Positions 13,701 to 23,140 of a DNA stretch of 64,000 nt are shown here, one piece after another. The DNA comes from Chrysaora quinquecirrha (taxonomy: Eukaryota > Cnidaria > Scyphozoa > Semaeostomeae > Pelagiidae). Every line of letters starts with the position of its first letter. Within the stretch, counting starts at the first letter, position 1. The DNA lies in assembly GCA_014526335.1 (NCBI GenBank), contig JACTAT010000368.1:768139-832138 (forward strand), in the 5' to 3' direction. Both the position numbers and the translations under genes were made by a program. The notes under the pieces were generated by a model. The model made no database searches and had not been told where the DNA came from. It worked only from the letters and a program-made list of their open reading frames with translations.

Positions 13701-16700
13701 CCATATTACTTTTGAAGTATGAAATGATATGTACATGATACATGTATATTTTTATTGTTTGACATAAATACATTAAGCACTACTGATTCTCAAGGAAGAA
13801 CCTGGTTGCAATTTCTTTCAAAGAAGAAATTAAGATAATCTTACGTACCTCGATGATATGTTGTGGAGACGTTATTTTTACCAAATTTGAAATTTTAAAC
13901 GGTTGACAATGATAAGTCGTTCTTGCTTGAGGTACTTTAACCTTGCAGAGCAAAGATAGAAATGAAACATTATCGCATGCGTCATTGATGAGATATAATG
14001 TGCATTTGAGGCTAAATGTAGATTATTTCAAATAAAGTCTTTAATTTAAAATGAGCATATTTTTGTTAAGCAAGGATGATATAACTGTATGAAATACTTA
14101 CTCTTTTCTGTACCAAGTCAAAGTAACTTGTATCTGCAGGCAATGGCCTTTCTTTCACATAATTCAACAAATTCAAATTTTTTGCCCCTTTGTGCTTCCA
14201 GCCATGTGGCTCAAGCATTGAATCTTTGTTGCCAATTGGATCTGCTTTTCCCCAAGAAAATATCATAGCCATAGTGCCTTCCTATGAAACCATCAGATAA
14301 AATTAGAAGATTTGTCGTTAAAGTTATTTACTTTTTTGTTTATCTAAACTTTAATATTTGTGAATCTAGTACTTACAATAATATCAACATCGTTTGGATC
14401 GCATGTTTTCAGCTTCCTTTTGAACTTCAAAACAGTTTTACCATTAATTTCGTGACACCCAGTTAATTTGTAATCTTGATTGATATCTCGTAATGGTCTT
14501 ACATGTCCAATCCCATGGTAATCCTTGAATATAAGAAAAATATCATTATCCGCACTGTTATTTGCAACATTATATCATTTACTCAGATATTTGGATATTT
14601 TATGAAATTTTAATAATGAATCTTAGATATTGAAGGCGCAATAACATTTATCCTTGCTAGCAGAGACTTTCAAAGAGAGAGAAAAATAAGCAACAAGAAA
14701 AAGAGAGGAGAAAATGAATTCCTCCCCCTGTACCTATTTAGGTTCCGATACCAAGGGTTTATAAGATTGTGAATTAGGAAATTAGATCTAAACGATCGAA
14801 TGAATATCTTATAAAATAAAATAGGTAAGACTTAATTCGTCAATGAAATGATGGTGTTTTGTAAATCTACAGTATGTGTGAAAAGCAACGAAACACAGTT
14901 ATCGATGGATCAAGTAAGCAAGATTAGATGAAAAAGACGAACCGGACAGCTAAGATCATGAGATGATAATCTGAGAAGAAATGTCTTGATTTTACAAGTG
15001 TAAAAATATCTGCGTTTAGAATGTTTTGCTTTGGATTTTATTTGCTTTTCATCTTTCATGGTTTTAGCCACTTTTTGAAGCGTTCGTTTTCTAGTTTTGT
15101 ATGAATATCTTAAAAGACCATTTTCACATCATTCACTTATCGTTATCTTGTTTCAAATTCACATACGAATGTTCAGAAACTCGTTCTCGAACGTTCGAAA
15201 TCAGACTTCCGACCAATTATGTGGGAGGAATGGCAAAGAGAGTTGGAAAAAAACATGGCCTACAAAGTGAAACTCTATTTCATTGCTGAATGTAAGAAAC
15301 AATTTTTGACATTATGGATTAACAGCATTTTTTAAAATTATTTGCATATATCATTGCGAATACAAGGTGGCTTTAGCTTTTCTGATCAATGCTAATGTAG
15401 GTTGTAAGTCACAAGACTTTGTTTGACAGGTAGAAATATTCCGGGCGTTCCACTTTGCACTCGTCCGTTCCCTATTCCTGTGCTATAGTATGTAAGGGTG
15501 GTTTGCTCTGGAATGTTCTCAGTGACGATGAATGTCGAGACTTCGAATTCTACAAAGTCCACAACTATGCACTGGTTCTCGGTCAGCATATTTACTCAGG
15601 ACGAGAAGTTGCGTTTTCCCCGTCCACACGATAACATGATGCCAGCATTTTCGAAAAATTTCCACCCTGGAGAGCGTCTTCGAGAAGTCCCGTTTTCAAT
15701 CACCGAAAATGCCTACTATGTGTAGATGGAACGTGTGGAGGACGGAGCCTAAATGTTTGACGCATGAGGGAGAACATTAAAGTAATTATTATTTTCCTTG
15801 ATGCCTGATAAATTAAAGGTACCCATTAGCCATGTTTGAAGAATGAGATCAGCCCAGATTAGCCTGAGATCAGCCTATTAGCTTGCACCTTGCAACGAAT
15901 AGTGTAGAAGAATTCCCACTTTGCTCCCACTTGCTCCCTGTGATCCTAAGTATTTAAGGCTTTGTTCTTGCTTTCCCCTCGATCGTCATTGATCCCCATC
16001 TTGTTTCAACGTGTTCACATCTGTTTGCGGTAATTTCCCCTTTTATATTTGTTCTCAGTTGTCCCTTTATCTTTTTCAGTGATTTCCTGCTTGTTCCTCC
16101 TTGTTGCCTCTGATTCCCACTTATTCCCATCCACTCCTACTTTGTTACCATTTGTTCCGTCCAATTCCAATTTATTCCCATTTTGTTTTACATTGTTCCA
16201 TTGGGTCCCTTCAGTTCCGTTTATTCCCACACATTCCACGGTTTCCCAGCTTTATTGCTTGGTCCAGATTTTAGTGCATTCTGGATAATGGCTTCCTAAT
16301 GAGTTTGTTGTTCAAACTCCTGCCAAACGTCGTAGATTCAGAAATACCTCTTCGATTGTTTTGATTGTATGCATTTGAATTGCAGTTCAACTCATTGATT
16401 GTTAAGATTGTGTGCATAGAGAATAGAAATTCCGATCTTATTGTTACAACATTCCTGATTCCTATCTATCTATCTATCTATCTAGGTGTATTTCATCCGG
16501 TTTGCCGAAAACCCCTGTATAATGTTTGAATTCTTCAAACATAAAAGGCTATTAGTAATTACCGGCCCTGCAGCCCCGGCCCCGGCTCCGTCCTCGGCCC
16601 TGGCCCCGGCCCTGATTTTTCAACATGTAATTGTTTATTAGTAATTACCGGCCCCGGCCTTGCAGCCCCAGCAGCGGCCCTGATTTTATTCCTGCTTTCC

Positions 16701-19700
16701 GGATGTTATCCTGCCCGGTGTTTCATATATTATTGATTTACCTATACAAGAATTCAAAACTAAGACAAATAAAAGTGTATGCAAACATTATGTGACTGAT
16801 GGTGGAAGTGACAAAGAATATGAATAGGATAGGAAGTGGGGTCAATTAGTGCGACCAATTCAACCATGATTCAACCAAACAATAACTCGTGGCTTCGCCA
16901 CCCAATACAAATGAGCGTCATTATACAAAGTTTAACACAGTTTAACAAAGTATAGTTTTCACTAACTTAACAAAAACCTAGCCTGCGCTCAGGCTACAAA
17001 AACCACGCTAACCTGCTAAAACGAATAATGGTCTGAAGTTAACTGTATAAGCAATATACGTTTTATCTTACTTTTTTTATAAACCTATAAGCGTCAGAGA
17101 GCTATGTTAACTGTATAAGCAATATACGTTTTGTCTTACTTTTTCATAAATATATGTCCTGAGAACCGGTATTTTAGACTAACAGTTGACATCCGCTATC
17201 TCGAACCCCTTTATCTCGAACATTCGCTGTCTCGAACCTATTTTCGATTTCCCATGGAGGAACACCTGCTCTTTATCTCTAACTTTGCCAAATTTTCTGC
17301 TGAACTGGATAAAGAGACAGGCTGAAAATATGTATAAGTTCGCCTAGCGGAGCGGGAATGGCAGCAGCTAAGGGATATGCTGCCCGTGTATACAATAGAT
17401 GAAGCTGTACTCTTTCGGGATGTGCTGCATCGCCATTATCTCAACTTCACCAATAGTAGGGATGAAAGCAGATGAGCTTTGACTCCTATGTAAAAAATAC
17501 CAGACTTGTTTGATGAAATTTAGGATCAGTAGCCCTGCATGTTAATTAGGGTTCCTTTTCTGGCTTAAAAACTATAATTTTTTATATTTATATGGGGCAT
17601 CCGTTATTTCGAACATTCGCTATCTCGAACAAATTCCAGTTTCCCTTGAGAGTTCGAGATAGCGGATGTCAACTGTACTTGTTTATTGTCTTTCCAGCTG
17701 AATGGAACATTGAGTGCTTCCTTCATATCGACTGTGTTGAATGATATGAAGGAATAATAATAATAATAACTCATGATATACAATGCCGGTACAACACTCC
17801 TTCTTTCCTTCTTATAAAAACCCCATTCTCTGCACTATTGATATTCATCAGTTACAGAACTGTCGCACACAGGAATGTTTTCAGGCCAATCACCCATTTC
17901 TGTGGTTTGAGGGTGGCGGAAAATTTGAGCATGAATATCTCAAAATATTTTTATTCAAGGTAGCTATTAAGAATAACGGGAATTAATCGGAAAAAATAAA
18001 GTTTTGGAAATAAGGGCTGCGGCCGGGGCCGGGACCATATATTACAAAAACATTTAATGTTGAAAAATCAGGACCGGAGCCGGGACCGGTAATTACTAAT
18101 AGCCGATAAAAAATTGCAAACTAAACTAAACAAAGCAAAGTTGATTAAAATAAAATAAATAAAGCAAATATAAAATCTAAATCAACAAAGTTTCCCGCGC
18201 TGTGCAATACACATTGCAGCAACCATAAGGTTTCCCGACAATAAAAGAGCAGAACACGGACGGTAACCGCACTCATAAAGAAATAAAAATTCGACAAATC
18301 CTCCAAACGCATGACGTTCTTGTATTACATGTTCTTTTAAGTAATTTTGAATTAAGTTACGCTATTAGATAGTTGAATGAAATCAGTATTTTTTTCCTGC
18401 TCATTCTGTGTGTATTCAAGCTTAAAACAATATTGAATGGTAGGCCTACCCATGCAGTTCGCGGCAGAGATAAAATCACAAATTCGTTTTTGTCCCAAAT
18501 ATTCATAATTCAACACGCGTTTCGTTCTTACTAGGAACGATCTTCCTGTCGAGGTCAAGTCAGTAAACCTTGCGAGATATTCAAAAAAGTATGAGCAGAT
18601 ACAACGTCAGATGTGATCCTCTTTTCAATGTTGTAATCATCCTTATCTTACTACTTGACAGAAAGTTTTCAGTTTCGTAGCATATTTTGTTAATATAAGT
18701 TAAAAGAAATTTGTATCTTATTTTTCCGATATAAATTTTGTTGTAGAAGTAGCTATGTAAAAGCAGCTGTAGCTGTCGTTTGACTGACCCTTGCTTAAAG
18801 AATTAAAAAGGAAAAGAAATGAAATGAAGTTGGAAACAATAAGTACTTCTTAAGGGCACTAAAATTACAAAGCTGCTGCTTTTATTTAAACGCTTAATCA
18901 TAAAAAATGCTATTAAAGAGTGTAGAAGGTCTAAAGAGGAAGTTCCATGTAATAAAAACGGTCCGTTTAATAGATGTGCCGCTCTATTGACGTTGTTTTT
19001 ACAAATAAATAGCCTCTTTACTGAGGCATTTGTCCTATGAGTTATCTGCTGCATAAACTATGATAGAAGTGCTCGTTACCTAGGCTCCACTAAATCTTTA
19101 AAACAATTTCCTTTTTAAGGAAGTCTTTTTAATTTGTGAAAGTGGAGCTTAATTAATGCGTTTATAAACAAAGTTAAAAAATGCATAGTCTCAGTAATAA
19201 TGGGACAAGTGCATCTTTGATTTAATCAAATTCTTAGAGGCTTGTGAAGTTGCCTGGCGACCGTTAATTTACAAGCACGTGGTTTAGGAGAGGAAAAATT
19301 CGAAATCTCGCGTAAAGTTTCAATAGGCGAGTAATTTTTGAGAAAATTTGTTGTTCCATATTTTTCTAAAATATGGAATGGCCTGGTTATTCCTTCAATT
19401 GACTCCAAACCTTCTTAATTTCTACTCAGATGTTTTTGTAAGTCATATACAACTCTAGGGGCAAGGTTTCAGCAAAAAGAAGCAAGTAATTATTCAGAAA
19501 ATTCGCCATTCCATATTTTAGAAAAATATGGAATGGCCTCGTAACTCCTTCAATTGACTCCTCCAAACCTTCTTAATTTCTACTCAGATGTGTTTTTAAG
19601 GCATATACAACCCTAGGGGAAAGGTTTCGGCAAAAAGAAGCGAGTAATTTTTGAGAAACTTCGCCATTCCACATTTTAGAAAATATGGAATGGCCTCGTA

Positions 19701-22700
19701 ACTCCTTCAATTGACTCCAAACCTTCTTAATTTCTACTCAGATATGTTTGTAAGTCATATACAACTCTGGGGGCAAGGTTTCAGCAAAAAGAAGCAAGTA
19801 ATTTTTTTAGAAAATTTGCCATTCCATATTTTAGAAAGATATGGAATGGCCTCGTAACTCCTTCAATTGACTCCAAACCTTCTTAATTTCTACTCAGATG
19901 TGTTTGTAAGTCATATACAACTCTGGGGGCAAGGTTTCGGCAAAAACCTTCTTAATTTCTACTCAGATGTGTTTTTAAGGCATATACAACCCTAGGGGAA
20001 AGGTTTCGGCAAAAAGAAGCGAGTAATTTTTTTAGAAAATTTGCCATTCCATATTTTAGAAAGATATGGAATGGCCTCGTAACTCCTTCAATTGACTCCA
20101 AACCTTCTTAATTTCTACTCAGATGTGTTTGTAAGTCATATACAACTCTGGGGGCAAGGTTTCAGCAAAAAGAAGCAAGTAATTTTTTTAGAAAATTTGC
20201 CATTCCATATTTTAGAAAGATATGGAATGGCCTCGTAACTCCTTCAATTGACTCCAAACCTTCTCAATTTCTACTCAGATGTGTTTTTAAGGCATATACA
20301 ACCCTAGGGAAAGGTTTCGGCAAAAAGAAGCGAGTAATTTTTGAGAAACTTCGCCATTCCACATTTTAGAAAAATATGGAATGGCCTCGTAACTCCTTCA
20401 ATTGACTCCAAACCTTCTTAATTTCTACTCAGATGTGTTTTTAAGGCATATACAACCCTAGGGAAAGGTTTCGGCAAAAAGAAGCGAGTAATTTTTGAGA
20501 AACTTCGCCATTCCACATTTTAGAAAAATATGGAATGGCCTCGTAACTCCTTCAATTGACTCCAAACCTTCTTAATTTCTACTCAGATGTGTTTGTAAGT
20601 CATATACAACTCTGGGGGCAAGGTTTCAGCAAAAAGAAGCAAGTAATTTTTTTAGAAAATTTGCCATTCCATATTTTAGAAAGATATGGAATGGCCTCGT
20701 AACTCCTTCAATTTACTCCAAACCTTCTTAATTTCTACTCAGATGTGTTTTTAAGGCATATACAACCCTAGGGAAAGGTTTCGGCAAAAAGAAGCGAGTA
20801 ATTTTTGAGAAACTTCGCCATTCCACATTTTAGAAAAATATGGAATGGCCTCGTAACTCCTTCAATTGACTCCAAACCTTCTTAATTTCTACTCAGATGA
20901 GTTTGTAATGCTTATACAACAATAGGGGGAAGGTTTCAGGAGAAAATTCGCCATTGCATATTTTTCTAAAATATGGAATGCTCTGTTTTTGCTTCATTAT
21001 ACTTTCAAAATTAAAAACATTGTCGCAATGTGTTTGGAAATTGCTTTTCTTTTGCATTTGTGCATTTTGATACCATTCCATCATTCCATTCCATCATTCC
21101 ATCATTCCATAATCCATATTTTAGAGATAGCCATAATTTTACGCGTTATGTGTAATATGAGTAATATAGACAGTTGTATAGATTAACGATGATGTCATTA
21201 AAGCAGGAGATTTTCTGGCAATGCAACTTCTCTGGTTTCCATTTGTTCCTTCTTTCATTAATTCTTTCATTCTCAACTCAATATCCTAAAGATACATGGT
21301 CTACAAAGATACACAACAAACACACTCTACGAAACACACAACACACTCTAAGAACGTTGAAGTTAAACTACTTGACAAATTCTAATTACATTTGACAACT
21401 TTACATTTATATGTTAGCAAGCATTATAATAAAGCATACGTGTGTTACAAATCTCAAATAAGAATTTTTCTAGAATTTTGCAAACATTCTTCATTTCCTA
21501 TTTGTATATATTTGAAGCTATGGTTCGAAAGAGATACGAATGATATGCGTTTTGTAGGTTAATGCCTTAGAACAATCCTTTTGGTATCTGTTTTAGATGG
21601 GGTAAAAGAAGTATTAGTATTTTGTCTATTTGTAAAATTATCAATGTATGACATAATAGTATTACGGTTGTCGACAGATTTCATAATCCAGAGCAAATGC
21701 TACTAGGGAATATGCTTTCGAGTAGTGCAGTACATGATTGATAAAGCTATCTACTCTACAATTTGCTTGAACGTTCCAGAGAATAACGACCCAGCTCAGC
21801 TCGCACTAATGCATTTGTGGTTGATCTATTGAGACCGAGAAGACATTGAGGAACTGCGTGTGCATCTTCGCGATTTCACATTTATCCCATTATTTATAAT
21901 CGAAATTACGATAGGGTGCCCAAACTTCTGATCCATAAAGTAAAATTGGAGATATTAATGAATGAAACAACATCAGGCCAATTTTAATAGGCAGGCATTT
22001 GTCCTGATATTTATTTTTCACGATTCTACTACATGTATTCCTTCCCTATTATTTCTGCTAGTTATACCCATCGTGCCTTATTAGCATTTGTGATTTCGCG
22101 AAAGAAATTCATACTTCTGTATCAAAAAATTTTATACCATTAGAATAACGAAAAGGATTAACGAACTTTTCCGAATACCTCAGTTGTATATATTAAGTAT
22201 AAAAACTAAGACGCAAAAATAGAATTGCGAATGTGCTCATTCATAGCTGGAACTTGTCAATTCAAACTTGAAAATTTCCTCCACAATTTCGTACTGAATT
22301 TACTGGTGACACAGAGCTGAGGCCTTCAAAGGGTAGTATATGTGTTCCCTAATACCCTTGCAAAATAAAAAGTTGTCCCTTGTCAAAATTTCTTAAGTGC
22401 TTAGAAAATGCGAGAAAGGGAAGCAAAGAAAGCCTTTTGGGAGCATTTTTCAAACAGAAAGAAAGACATATTCTCGCACTTTCGTTGTTGTCGTTCTTAA
22501 ATTCACTTTTTCTTTTCATATTTTTAATTTTGAAGGATTATTTTACTGTTCTTTGCTTCCAAGAACATCTTAAATATCTTAGTCTGCTTTTCATGTTAAG
22601 AAAATAAAATTCATCATTAAAATCGATAGGTTCCGGTGCTCCTCTGAACCCCTGGTAGCTTATGTCCTAAAAACAAGCGACAACAAAAGAAGAGTTTACG

Positions 22701-23140
22701 TTTTTGTTAACTGAGATTACCAAAGCATGAGTGATTATGTTCAAAGTTAGAGATATTTCATACTGTAGTGAAATCCCTGTTTCATGAAATCCGGAAAAAA
22801 TTCTTTGATATTTCAAAAAGGTGACATTTGTTACCTTCAAATGACATTTGCCCTTGTTGTCAACCCATCCAATAACGATGTCTGCATTTTTCATTTTTCC
22901 TGATAAGCCTCTTGATATTCCAAATCCAATCCATCCTGCCGTTCTTACTTCAACTGCAAAATGTATGCATTCAGTGGAGCTGTCTACTTTCCAGTGAAGA
23001 TTGTAAATGTTTTCTGATTTCAATGAAATCGAATTAGTGAAATCAGTCTCTAGAGTTGCAGTTTCAAAGTTAATACAACAAATTACGATTGCTAGAGAAA
23101 CAATCCCCTTTCTCGGTGACATGATGCCAAATACGATCAT
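7591..23140 (-). CDS. DBH-like monooxygenase (MOXD1 family), 11 exons, 3' end missing
   Basis: Predicted secreted, copper- and ascorbate-dependent monooxygenase of the dopamine beta-hydroxylase/MOXD1 family; the substrate cannot be read from sequence. Exons on the minus strand: 23140-22835, 14523-14377, 14281-14102, 13941-13849, 13586-13401, 11791-11689, 11266-11106, 10395-10234, 9128-9090, 7904-7845, 7730-7591. All have AG acceptors and GT donors and join in frame to about 525 residues. Order: signal peptide (about 1-30), DOMON domain (about 45-175), then the two copper-monooxygenase domains. Copper ligands visible: VHHML (two His), STHFDNP (His), PHAHMTG (HxH), DEMC (Met), so both copper sites look intact. 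Most introns are phase 0. The family is usually near 600 residues, so one or more C-terminal exons below 7591 are missing from this model. An alternative start is the Met at 23122. DBH versus MOXD1 orthology is not resolved. Confidence 0.88.
7845..7904 (-). CDS. DBH-like exon 10
   Basis: 20 codons, phase 0. GDELHTYCRYNTTDRKYATV is the conserved G-D-x-L-x-T-x-C-x-Y-(N/D)T segment of the CuM domain. Acceptor TTTCAG, donor GTGAGT. Confidence 0.88.
7905..9089 (-). other. DBH-like intron 9, no feature
   Basis: Intron between the 39 bp microexon and exon 10. No repeat or frame was recognised. Confidence 0.5.
9090..9128 (-). CDS. DBH-like exon 9: 39 bp microexon
   Basis: 13 codons (QTYLLEKPIEFRA) between acceptor TTCCAG and donor GTAAGT, phase 0 on both sides. 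It bridges NFRYQ of exon 8 to GDELHTYC of exon 10 exactly where the family has a short Q-x-x-x-L...P segment. Too short to be seen as an ORF, it is supported by splice sites and fit. Confidence 0.75.
9376..9884. repeat. C-rich degenerate repeat region in intron
   Basis: Short blocks of the form CCCCCCTACTATT and CCACCCCCCTGCTATT recur. GTCTCTAATAG at 9376 is inverted at 9874-9884 (CTATTAGAGAC), so this may be another degraded inverted-repeat element. Confidence 0.4.
9892..10181. mobile_element. Harbinger-type short element
   Basis: 290 bp with inverted ends of about 32 bp (GGCGCTGGCCAAACGATC... and the complement of GGCCCTGGGCAAATGATC...) and flanking TAA on both sides (9889-9891, 10182-10184). 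Internal copies of GGCCAAACGATCAAACATTG also occur near 9970. It lies in an intron of the DBH-like gene. Confidence 0.75.
10234..10395 (-). CDS. DBH-like exon 8: second copper site (HxH)
   Basis: 54 codons, phase 0. AMPHAHMTGNRIW carries the HxH pair of the CuM site, followed by TTLVRDGKEI. Acceptor TATTTAG at 10396-10400; donor GTAAAC. The first few codons (Lys-rich) depend on this acceptor choice. Confidence 0.87.
10396..11105 (-). other. DBH-like intron 7 with unclassified repeat-like ORF
   Basis: Holds a 113-codon minus ORF at 10540-10881 with CCGTATTAGGGGCACC-like sequence that looks like transposon debris. It lies in the host intron and shows no known domain. Confidence 0.35.
11106..11266 (-). 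CDS. DBH-like exon 7
   Basis: 161 bp, entering with the split Asp codon. DSSGLRLYYTSPRKYDAA and the IPP...WIIETYC segment match the family between the two copper domains. It ends CSM before GTAAC. Confidence 0.9.
11365..11396. repeat. (GATTAA)n microsatellite
   Basis: About five tandem GATTAA units. Confidence 0.9.
11689..11791 (-). CDS. DBH-like exon 6: third CuH histidine
   Basis: 103 bp. SFRFPENVGLPIG is a strong family signature; VVLSTHFDNP supplies the third CuH histidine. Acceptor TTTCAG, donor GTACGT. It leaves one base of the codon that the next exon completes as Asp. Confidence 0.9.
11792..12763 (-). other. DBH-like intron 5, first part
   Basis: A 124-codon plus-strand ORF at 12019-12393 is hydrophobic at its end, has no recognised domain and lies antisense in the intron. 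Otherwise nothing is seen. Confidence 0.35.
12764..12981. mobile_element. Foldback element with about 47 bp arms
   Basis: 218 bp. The arms (CATTGCT...CTTGAAGAG...CAACCTTGAGTC...GAATAAAGCTAAA) pair with the right side (TTTAGCTTTATTCGG...GACTCAAGGTTG...CTCTTCAAGCAATG). No target duplication was recognised. Confidence 0.6.
13064..13305. mobile_element. Short inverted-repeat element, family A copy 2
   Basis: 242 bp with inverted ends CCACAATCTTGGACA and TGTCCAAGACTGCAGG. It lies in inverse orientation to the copy at 4075-4325, with shared internal blocks. It ends 96 bp from DBH-like exon 5. Confidence 0.65.
13401..13586 (-). CDS. DBH-like exon 5: first copper site (His-His)
   Basis: 62 codons, phase 0. 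LVHHMLLYAC carries the paired His ligands of the CuH site. CHGSDMPPSIRDC and MFAWGNGGG match the disulfide-bearing and Gly-rich segments that follow in the family. Acceptor ACACAG, donor GTAAGT. Confidence 0.9.
13849..13941 (-). CDS. DBH-like exon 4: start of copper monooxygenase N domain
   Basis: 31 codons, phase 0. VPQARTTYHCQPFKI is the conserved P-x-x-x-TTYxCQ entry to the first copper domain; the exon ends SPQHIIE before GTACGT. Confidence 0.87.
14102..14281 (-). CDS. DBH-like exon 3: DOMON end and linker
   Basis: 60 codons, phase 0 at both ends. AMIFSWGKADPIG is the family's W-A-x-G-x-x-D-P turn, HGWKHKGAKNLNLLN follows, and the exon ends DLVQKR before GTAAGT. Confidence 0.88.
14377..14523 (-). 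CDS. DBH-like exon 2: DOMON middle
   Basis: 49 codons, phase 0 at both ends, acceptor TTCAAG and donor GTAAGT. It carries DINQDYKLTGCHEINGK and KRKLKTCDPNDVDI, matching the family pattern of an (Q)DW/Y motif followed by a conserved TCD...DV segment. It is separated from exon 1 by an 8.3 kb intron. Confidence 0.88.
14524..15900 (-). other. DBH-like intron 1, exon-2-proximal part
   Basis: No host coding was seen. A GC-richer block at about 15440-15740 (CGTTTTCCCCGTCCACACG, then CATTTTCGAAAAATTTCCAC) looks like the end of a decayed hAT-type element but lacks both termini. Confidence 0.35.
15910..16250. repeat. Degenerate minisatellite (TTCCCATTTGTTCC-like)
   Basis: Repeated blocks such as TTCCCACTT, TTCCATTTATTCCCA and TTTGTTCC about every 12-20 bp; the opposing ORFs over it are products of this repetition. 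Confidence 0.6.
16462..16485. repeat. (TCTA)n microsatellite
   Basis: About five tandem CTAT units. Flanking sequence through CCGGTTTGCCGAAAA recurs inverted at about 23862-23935, where the tetranucleotide is replaced by CTAGATAC repeats. Confidence 0.85.
17184..17675. mobile_element. Tigger/pogo-type short element
   Basis: 492 bp with inverted ends CAGTTGACATCCGCTATCTC and GAGATAGCGGATGTCAACTG, plus internal TCTCGAACATTCGCT copies. The middle (about 17340-17500) keeps broken frames that could be transposase remains. The TA target is not clean on the left. Confidence 0.65.
17752..17769. repeat. (AAT)n microsatellite
   Basis: Tandem AATAAT units. Confidence 0.8.
18105..19230 (-). other. DBH-like intron 1, middle, no feature
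   Basis: No coding or repeat structure was recognised. Confidence 0.4.
19240..20985. repeat. Tandem array of 150-160 bp units, each with a hairpin
   Basis: About eleven units, marked by GGAATGGCCTCGTAACTCC at about 19374 (variant), 19530, 19688, 19850, 20070, 20226, 20379, 20531, 20689 and 20841. Spacing is 152-162 bp except one 220 bp step with a partial internal duplication. Each unit has an inverted repeat CCATTCCATAT ... ATATGGAATGG with a 9-10 base loop, then a conserved TTCTTAATTTCTACTCAGAT block. Two unit subtypes alternate (AAGTCATATACAACTCTGGG versus AAGGCATATACAACCCTAGG). Confidence 0.9.
21075..21118. repeat. (ATTCC/ATC)n simple repeat
   Basis: Runs of CATTCCAT next to the hairpin array, possibly grown from its CCATTCCAT arm. 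Confidence 0.75.
21680..22045 (-). pseudogene. LINE reverse transcriptase, C-terminal remnant
   Basis: Minus strand reads SLISPILLYGSEVWAPY, then, across stops, an IEKxHxxF-like and CELSWV-like (RAELG in intact relatives) pattern, the thumb and C-terminal signature of non-LTR elements. Several stops and frameshifts are present. It lies in intron 1 on the same strand as the host gene. Confidence 0.6.
22046..22834 (-). other. DBH-like intron 1, exon-1-proximal part
   Basis: The ORF over exon 1 continues into this region but shows no conserved sequence past the donor. Nothing else was recognised. Confidence 0.4.
22835..23140 (-). CDS. DBH-like exon 1: signal peptide and DOMON start
   Basis: Starts at Met (23140) with a second in-frame Met at 23122; a hydrophobic stretch (IVSLAIVICC) makes a signal peptide. 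Then the DOMON core with VEVRTAGWIGFGIS and NADIVIGWVDNKGK. The exon ends CATTTGAAG before GTAACA. The reading frame runs on into the intron, so the exon end was set by the splice site and by how well the next exon (starting DYHGIG) continues the DOMON domain. Confidence 0.85.

Larger units (their letters stand above)
16547..18104. mobile_element. Composite inverted-repeat element with GGCCCC-rich arms
   Basis: Ends GGCTATTAGTAATTACCGG and CCGGTAATTACTAATAGCC are perfect inverted repeats; G/C-rich blocks (CCGGCCC and GGGCCGG types) and TTTTTCAACAT / ATGTTGAAAAA follow inside both arms. The left arm start is partly repeated at about 16637. A Tigger-type element (17184-17675) sits inside. No clear target duplication is visible. 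Confidence 0.5.
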
